From Clostridiales bacterium UBA6468 (lineage in GTDB: Bacteria; Bacillota; Clostridia; Oscillospirales; Oscillospiraceae): DNA of 35,208 bases. The notes beneath the pieces are model-generated. The model was given only the letters and a program-made list of their open reading frames with translations, made no database searches and was not told the origin of the DNA. The DNA lies in contig DJNI01000032.1 of NCBI GenBank assembly GCA_002436765.1, positions 53,831 to 89,038 on the forward strand, given 5' to 3'. Made by a program: the position numbers and the translations under genes. Shown in pieces: positions 30,082 through 35,208 of this stretch (position 1 is its first letter; each line of letters opens with the position of its first letter).

Positions 30082-31107
30082 CTACAGCGCCTCGCCCAGA
30101 ATGGACTTGGTTGCGTAGGCGTTCAGGCTCATGTCGGCCACATGCCCCGCTTTGTACTCGTAGTATGCCTGGGCACCGATCATGGCGCCGTTGTCCCCGC
30201 ACAGGTGCAGCGGCGGCAGATAGACCTCCGCCCCCAGCTTCTCCACCGCCGCTAGAATGTCGGCACGGATGCGGGAGTTGGCGGCAACGCCCCCGGCCAC
30301 GGCAATTTTCCGGCAGCCGGTCTGTTCCAGCGCCATCACCGCCCGGGGTACCAGCGTGTCGGACACCGCCGCGGAAAAGGCGGCGCAGAGGCTGGGAACG
30401 TCCAGCGTCTCCCCTACCTGTTCGGCGTGGTGGATCAGGTTCAACGCCGCGGTTTTCAGCCCGGAAAAGCTCATATTGTAGGGATTTTCACCGGGCTTGC
30501 TTCGGGGAAGGACATATTTCGTCTCGTCTCCCTGCCTTGCGGCCCTGTCCAGCGCCGCGCCGCCGGGATAGGGCATCCCCAGCACCCGGGCGACCTTGTC
30601 GAAGGATTCCCCCGCCGCGTCGTCCAGGGTCGTGCCGAGAATGTTCATATCCGTGTAGTCCTTGACCTCCACGATCATCGTGTGGCCGCCGGACACAACC
30701 AGACACAGAAGCGGCGGCTCCAGCTCGGGATAAGCAATGTAATTGGCGGCAATATGTCCCCGGATGTGGTGAACCGGGATCAGGGGCTTCCCCAGCGCCA
30801 GCGCCGCCGCCTTGGCGAAGTTCACGCCCACCAGCACCGCGCCGATCAGCCCGGGGGCATAGGTCACGGCCACGGCGTCGATGTCGTTTCTGGACAGCCC
30901 CGTCCGCGCCAGCGCCTGATCCGCCAGACCGTAGATGGCTTCAATGTGCTTCCGGGACGCGATCTCCGGCACCACGCCGCCGTAAATGCGGTGCAGATCG
31001 ACCTGAGACGCGATGCAGTCCGTTAAGACCTCCCGCCCGTCCCGGACAATGGCAACGGCGGTCTCGTCACAGGAGGATTCCACAGCTAAAATGTTCAAAT
31101 TTCCCAC
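30082..31107 (-). CDS. tsaD: TsaD, tRNA N6-threonylcarbamoyladenosine transferase
   Basis: TsaD transfers the threonylcarbamoyl group to A37 of ANN-decoding tRNAs, together with TsaB and TsaE. The 341-residue ASKHA-fold protein shows N-terminal LAVESSCDETAVA, GVVPEIASRKH, the metal-binding HxxxH pair H114/H118 in HHIRGH, LVVSGGHT, and the late metal ligand in CGDNGAMIG. The length is normal. Its start overlaps the end of rimI by 13 nt. The common bacterial neighbours tsaB and tsaE are not in this window, so they must be encoded elsewhere. Confidence 0.97.
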   Translation of the reverse strand: MGNLNILAVESSCDETAVAIVRDGREVLTDCIASQVDLHRIYGGVVPEIASRKHIEAIYGLADQALARTGLSRNDIDAVAVTYAPGLIGAVLVGVNFAKAAALALGKPLIPVHHIRGHIAANYIAYPELEPPLLCLVVSGGHTMIVEVKDYTDMNILGTTLDDAAGESFDKVARVLGMPYPGGAALDRAARQGDETKYVLPRSKPGENPYNMSFSGLKTAALNLIHHAEQVGETLDVPSLCAAFSAAVSDTLVPRAVMALEQTGCRKIAVAGGVAANSRIRADILAAVEKLGAEVYLPPLHLCGDNGAMIGAQAYYEYKAGHVADMSLNAYATKSILGEAL

Positions 31108-31535
31108 TCCTTTCTCAGGATGAGAGCGTCTTCTGTGGGATTATGATAGTAATTCCGGCGGGTTCCCACATGGGCAAAGCCCAGCGATTCATAGAGGGCA
31201 CGGGCGGGGTCGTTGGACGTGCGAACCTCCAAAGTCAGGCGGCGGCTTCCCCGTTTCTTCAGTTCCCCGATCAGCGCCGGAATCAGCGCCCGGGCGACGC
31301 CCCGCCGCCGGAAGTCCGGATGGACGGCAATGTTCATCATGTCCGTCTCGTCCAGCACCGTCTGGGAGCCGACATAGCCCGCCACGGTTTCCCCCTCCTG
31401 CGCCACAAGCCAGCAGGAAAGAGGGTTTTCCAGCTCGGAAGCGACGCTTTTCTCGCTCCACGGGTCGGAAAAGCAGACCTTTTCCAGCGCCGCGACCTGA
31501 GGGACGTGCTCCGCCGTCATGTGCGTGATTCTCAT
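31095..31535 (-). CDS. rimI: RimI-type ribosomal protein alanine N-acetyltransferase
   Basis: RimI acetylates the N-terminus of ribosomal protein S18. The ATG at 31533-31535 overlaps the polA stop (ATGA) and gives 146 residues, the usual length; the frame extending to 31658 is antisense-like filler inside polA. Visible motifs are the N-terminal FSDPWSEKS, MMNIAVHPDFRRRGVA with the acetyl-CoA loop, LEVRTSNDPARALYESLGF and the closing RRNYYHNPTEDALIL. rimI beside tsaD is a very common bacterial pairing. Family and subtype are well supported. Confidence 0.94.
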   Translation of the reverse strand: MRITHMTAEHVPQVAALEKVCFSDPWSEKSVASELENPLSCWLVAQEGETVAGYVGSQTVLDETDMMNIAVHPDFRRRGVARALIPALIGELKKRGSRRLTLEVRTSNDPARALYESLGFAHVGTRRNYYHNPTEDALILRKEWEI

Positions 31536-34060
31536 TTTGCCGCGTACCAGCTCTTTCCGAATTTTGCCTCCGCCGTCAGCGGCACGCTGAGAGACGCCAC
31601 GTTTTCCATCTCCCGGCTGACCAGCGCCGCCACCTCCCGGGCAATGCCCTCCGGGCATTCCACGATCAGCTCGTCGTGAACCTGCAAAAGGAGCTTTGCG
31701 TCAGGGTATTTTTCGTTCAGGGCGTTTTCTACCCGGATCATGGCGAGCTTGATCAAATCTGCCGCCGTTCCCTGAATGGGCGTGTTCAGCGCAATGCGCT
31801 CCGCCCCGCTGCGGACGTTGAAATTGCTGCTTTTCAGCTCCGGGATATACCGGCGGCGGCCGTACAGCGTCTCGGTGTAGCCTTTTTCCCGGGCGTCCGC
31901 CACCACCTTGTGCATGTATTCCTTCACGCCCCGGTAGTTGTTCAGATAATTGTCGATATACGCCCGGGCTTCATAGCGGGAAACCCCGATGTCCTCCGCC
32001 AGGGAAAACTCGGAAATGCCGTAGACGATGCCGAAATTGACAGCCTTGGCATGGCGGCGCTGCAAGGGGGTGACCTCCTCCACCGGCACACCGAACACCT
32101 GGGCGGCCGTGGCCGTGTGGATGTCCACATGGTCGCAGAACGCCTTGCGCATGGCATCGTCGCTGGCAATATGCGCCAGCACCCGCAGCTCGATCTGGCT
32201 GTAGTCCGCGTCCACCAGCACACAGCCGGGCTTGGGAATGAACATTTTCCGTATCTCCGCGCCCAGATCCGTGCGGACCGGGATATTCTGGAGATTGGGT
32301 TCCGTAGAGGACAGCCGCCCCGTGGCCGTTACCAGATTCTGGAAGGTGGTGTGAATCCGCCCGTCCTCCCGGATCTCCTTCATCAGGCCGTCGGCGTAGG
32401 TGGATTTCAGCTTGGTCAGCATCCGGTAATCCATGATGGCCGGGATGATGGGGTGTTTGTTTTTCAGCTTTTCCAGAACTTCCGCGTTGGTGGAATAGCC
32501 GGTTTTCGTCTTTTTCACCGGTGGAAGCCCCAGTTTTTCAAACAGCAGCTCTCCCAGCTGGCGGGTGGAATTGATGTTGAATTCTCCGCCGGAATAGGAG
32601 AAGATCAGCGTCTCGCAGTCGGAGATCCGCCGGGAAAGCATGTCGCCGAACTGCCGTAATTGCTCCCGGTCAATACAGATGCCCCGGTTTTCCATGCGGT
32701 AAAGCACCCGGCACAGGGGCAGCTCGATCTGCCGGTAAAGCCTTTCCATGCCGTTCTTTTCCAGCTCCCCGGCAAGCACCGGCCGCAGGTGCCACAAAGC
32801 TTCGGCGCAGGCCGCAGCGTCGGCGTCCTCCACGCTCGATCCCAGATAATTGGTCGCCAGCTTGGAAACGGTATAATCAGAGGACGAAGGGTTCAGGTCA
32901 TAGGCCGCCAGCGCCGTGTCAAAGACACAGTCCCCCGCCTGTATCCCCAGCTCGTCCAGCCGGTGCATGGCGGTTTTGCTGTCGTGGAAGATCAGCTTCT
33001 TCCCGGCAATGGACAGCTGCCCCATCTGGGCTTCCATAGGCGTCAGCGCGCAGACGCCCTCCCCCCAGGCAAGGCCCACGCTGCCGTCCCCCGCAAGGTA
33101 CACGGCGCAGGTGTCCACATCACCGGGCATATCCTCCCGCCGGGGAAGGGACTGCACCTTCTGCTCCGGCTTGGGAGCGTCCGCCTCCGCGCCCCGCAGG
33201 CCGTATTTGTCGATCAGCCGCACAAATTCCAGCTTCTGGAACAGCCGGTACAGCTCCAGCCGGTTATAGGGCTGAACGATGGCGTCCTTCGGCGCAAAAT
33301 CGATGGGGGCATCCGGCCGGATGGTGGCGAGGTCGAAGGAAAGATAGGCGTTCTCCTTCCCCGCTTCCAGCTTTTCCCGGAGCTTGGGGCGGATGGAAGG
33401 GTCGTCCAGATGGGCATACACCCCGTCCAGGCTGCCGAATTTCGCCAGCAGCTCCTTGGCAGTCTTGGGGCCGACGCCCGCCACCCCCGGAATATTGTCG
33501 GAGGAATCCCCCATGAGGGCCTTCAGGTCGATGAGCTTTTTCGGCTCAAAGCCGTATTCCTCCCGGAATTTTTCCTCGTCGAACAGCGTGGTCGTGGTCT
33601 GCCCCGGCTTGGAGATCACCAGCTTAACGTGGACATTTTCATTGATCAGCTGGAGAGAATCCCGGTCGCCGGTGACGATGACGCACTCCCAGCCCTGCTG
33701 GGAGCAGATTTTACCCACGGTGCCGATAACATCGTCGGCCTCCCAGCCCTGACATTCGTAGATGGGAATGTTCATCGCCCGCAGAACGTCCTTCATAATG
33801 GGCATCTGCTGCGCCAGTTCCTCGGGCATAGCGTGACGGGTGGCCTTGTAGCCCTCGTATTTCAGGTGCCGGAAGGTGGGGCCGTGGAGGTCGAAGGCCA
33901 CGCACACCGCCTCGGGCTGCTCCTCCTTCTCCATCCGTTCCAGAATGTTGAGAAAGCCGTAAATGGCGTGGGTATACAGCCCGTCCCGGGTGGTCAGGGG
34001 CTTGACGCCGAAATAGGCGCGGTTAATGACGCTGTTGCCGTCCAGGATCAGCAGCTTCAT
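31532..34060 (-). CDS. polA: DNA polymerase I, proofreading domain inactive
   Basis: PolA fills gaps and removes RNA primers in replication and repair. The 842-residue protein has an N-terminal 5' nuclease domain (1 to about 290) with GDRDSLQL and ALMGDSSDNIPGV. A degenerate 3'-5' exonuclease region (about 300-470) follows, where the usual DxE motif and later catalytic Asp residues are missing. The polymerase domain is intact: motif A DYSQIELR with D619, motif B RRHAKAVNFGIVYG (668-681) and motif C HDE (795-797). Loss of the exonuclease site is common in Bacillus-type PolI. The ATG at 34058-34060 overlaps the cysS stop and follows GGAG at 6 nt; an upstream ATG four codons earlier is less well placed. 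Confidence 0.96.
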   Translation of the reverse strand: MKLLILDGNSVINRAYFGVKPLTTRDGLYTHAIYGFLNILERMEKEEQPEAVCVAFDLHGPTFRHLKYEGYKATRHAMPEELAQQMPIMKDVLRAMNIPIYECQGWEADDVIGTVGKICSQQGWECVIVTGDRDSLQLINENVHVKLVISKPGQTTTTLFDEEKFREEYGFEPKKLIDLKALMGDSSDNIPGVAGVGPKTAKELLAKFGSLDGVYAHLDDPSIRPKLREKLEAGKENAYLSFDLATIRPDAPIDFAPKDAIVQPYNRLELYRLFQKLEFVRLIDKYGLRGAEADAPKPEQKVQSLPRREDMPGDVDTCAVYLAGDGSVGLAWGEGVCALTPMEAQMGQLSIAGKKLIFHDSKTAMHRLDELGIQAGDCVFDTALAAYDLNPSSSDYTVSKLATNYLGSSVEDADAAACAEALWHLRPVLAGELEKNGMERLYRQIELPLCRVLYRMENRGICIDREQLRQFGDMLSRRISDCETLIFSYSGGEFNINSTRQLGELLFEKLGLPPVKKTKTGYSTNAEVLEKLKNKHPIIPAIMDYRMLTKLKSTYADGLMKEIREDGRIHTTFQNLVTATGRLSSTEPNLQNIPVRTDLGAEIRKMFIPKPGCVLVDADYSQIELRVLAHIASDDAMRKAFCDHVDIHTATAAQVFGVPVEEVTPLQRRHAKAVNFGIVYGISEFSLAEDIGVSRYEARAYIDNYLNNYRGVKEYMHKVVADAREKGYTETLYGRRRYIPELKSSNFNVRSGAERIALNTPIQGTAADLIKLAMIRVENALNEKYPDAKLLLQVHDELIVECPEGIAREVAALVSREMENVASLSVPLTAEAKFGKSWYAAK

Positions 34061-35208
34061 ACTTTTCTCCATTTCGCGCCCTGGGGCGTATCGATGATCT
34101 CGATGCCCTTCGCTTTCAGCTCGTCCCGGATGCGGTCCGCTTCGGCGAAGTTCTTCGCCTTCTTTGCCTCGGTTCTGGCGGCGACCAGCGCGTCGATCTC
34201 CGGGTCGGCGGACGCCTGCTCCTCCTGCGTCTGCTTCTCCCGCAGTGCCTCGGCGGCGGACAGCAGATTCAGGGACAGCACCCGGTCAAAGTCGGCAATG
34301 GCCGCCAGCTTGGTGGCGTCGCTGCACTTGGCCTTCAGCACATCGTACAGGGCGGTGACGGCCACGGAAGTGTTCAGGTCGCCGTTCAGCGCGCCCACAA
34401 AGCGCTCCTTCAGCTTATTAAATGCGTCGGCGTCCACCTCGCCGTCCTTTTTCAGGGCGGCGATCCTGGCGATCAGCTTGTCGTAGGCCGCGACGGCGTT
34501 GTCCAGATTTTCCCAGCTGAACACCAGATTCCGGCGGTAGTGGCTTTGCAGGCAGAACAGCCGGTAGGCCATGGGGTCGTAGCCCTTCTGCTCCAGCAGG
34601 CTCACGGTGAGAAATTCCCCCTTGGATTTGCTCATTTTGCCGCTGTCCGTATTCAGGTGGTGAACGTGGAACCAGTAGTTGCACCACTTGTGACCCAGAT
34701 AGCTTTCGGACTGGGCGATCTCGTTGGTGTGGTGGGGAAAGGCGTTGTCGATGCCGCCGGCATGGATGTCCAGATACTCGCCTAAGTGCTTGATCGCGAT
34801 GCAGGAGCATTCGATATGCCAGCCGGGATAGCCCACGCCCCAGGGGGAATCCCATTTCAGCGCCTGATCCTCAAATTTGCTCTTGGTGAACCAGAGGACG
34901 AAGTCGTTTTTGTTCTTCTTGTTGGCGTCCTCCTCCACGCCCTCCCGGACGCCCACCGCGAGGTTTTCCTCGTCGTGGTCGTTGAAGACATAATACTGCT
35001 TCAAAGTGGAGGTGTCAAAGTACACGTTGCCCCCGGCTAGATAGGCGCAGCCCTTGTCCAGAAGTGTCTGCACCATGTGGATATACTCGCCAATGCAGTT
35101 GGTCGCAGGCTCCACCACGTCGGGACGCTTGATGTTCAGCTTGTCGCAGTCGGCAAAAAAGGCATCGGTGTAGTATTTCGCGATCTCCATGACGGTCTTG
35201 TGCTCCCG
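34057..35208 (-). CDS. cysS: Cysteinyl-tRNA synthetase, N-terminus cut by window edge
   Basis: Class I synthetase charging tRNA-Cys. About 383 codons of the C-terminal part are present; the frame stays open past the ATG at 35190 to the window end (REHKTV in front), so the true start with the HIGH motif lies outside. Visible signatures are the zinc-binding GWHIECS and HHTNEIAQSE, the KMSKSKGE motif, and the C-terminal helical domain with the DALVAARTEAKKAKNFAEADRIRDEL-type ending (about the last 55 residues). The stop overlaps the polA ATG by four bases, which places cysS upstream in the same operon. Confidence 0.97.
   Translation of the reverse strand, partial: REHKTVMEIAKYYTDAFFADCDKLNIKRPDVVEPATNCIGEYIHMVQTLLDKGCAYLAGGNVYFDTSTLKQYYVFNDHDEENLAVGVREGVEEDANKKNKNDFVLWFTKSKFEDQALKWDSPWGVGYPGWHIECSCIAIKHLGEYLDIHAGGIDNAFPHHTNEIAQSESYLGHKWCNYWFHVHHLNTDSGKMSKSKGEFLTVSLLEQKGYDPMAYRLFCLQSHYRRNLVFSWENLDNAVAAYDKLIARIAALKKDGEVDADAFNKLKERFVGALNGDLNTSVAVTALYDVLKAKCSDATKLAAIADFDRVLSLNLLSAAEALREKQTQEEQASADPEIDALVAARTEAKKAKNFAEADRIRDELKAKGIEIIDTPQGAKWRKV

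Noticed and set aside
5221..34782. Recurring GCCTAAG / GCCGCCTAAG words at several places
   Set aside because: On the coding strand they encode Leu-Gly(-Gly) with the TTA codon in unrelated proteins; chance codon repeats, not a dispersed element.
1..35208. tRNA or rRNA genes, CRISPR arrays, insertion sequences, prophage or integrase genes
   Set aside because: Looked for on both strands and none seen; the window reads as ordinary chromosomal backbone apart from the loci reported.

Overview
This window looks like chromosome from a GC-rich member of the Bacillota (Firmicutes), most probably an anaerobic gut Clostridia lineage of the Oscillospiraceae type. The reasons are the gene families (WhiA, type II MurB, an LCP cell-wall ligase, DegV, a DUF1385 protein beside PrmC, FtsH, a polyferredoxin), low-GC sigma-A type promoters set in GC-rich coding sequence, and GGAGG ribosome binding sites. 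No tRNA, rRNA, CRISPR array, insertion sequence or prophage gene is visible. Most genes lie on the minus strand and are tightly packed, often with 1-20 nt overlaps. recA (window start) and cysS (window end) are cut by the window edges.

Layout, in minus-strand transcription order within each unit. (1) 6270-1: a promoter, a calcium-loop lipoprotein, an OmpR-family response regulator, a histidine kinase, a DUF1385 membrane protein, prmC and recA, apparently one operon. (2) 11660-6292: promoter, murB, whiA, dnaE; rapZ and yvcK, which usually sit between murB and whiA, are absent. (3) 12990-11707: a single LCP-family gene with its own promoter and terminator. (4) 13518-13031: a four-cluster ferredoxin with its own promoter and terminator. 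(5) 13723-14221, plus strand: a small Thr-rich lipoprotein and its terminator. (6) 20296-14221: atypical LPLAT acyltransferase, PAP2-type phosphatase, response regulator, histidine kinase, ftsH, degV. (7) 20401-23150, plus strand and divergent from (6): an E2-fold acyltransferase homologue without the catalytic His, then an AMP-forming acyl ligase. A near-perfect inverted repeat lies in the shared divergent promoter region. (8) 24664-23157: rluA-type pseudouridine synthase and a GNAT fused to a Cys-rich metal-binding domain. (9) 24677-25677, plus strand: a D-2-hydroxyacid dehydrogenase. (10) 29854-25663: promoter, 20-residue leader peptide, intrinsic terminator, two half-transporters of a heterodimeric ABC exporter, and a GNAT. 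(11) 29877-30045: a non-coding AT-rich stretch with a tight cluster of DnaA boxes. (12) 35208-30051: cysS, polA, rimI, tsaD and a terminator.

The most interesting places are three. The ABC exporter operon has the architecture of ribosome-mediated transcription attenuation, reminiscent of bmrB-bmrCD of Bacillus subtilis. The DnaA-box cluster beside an AT-rich stretch looks like an origin or a DnaA-binding cluster, although no dnaA gene is next to it. The divergent acyl-metabolism locus (units 6 and 7) pairs an acyl ligase and a lipid phosphatase with two acyltransferase homologues that both lack canonical catalytic residues; it may be an undescribed lipid or acyl-modification system tied to a two-component system and FtsH. 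All functions are read from sequence by eye; no database search was run.
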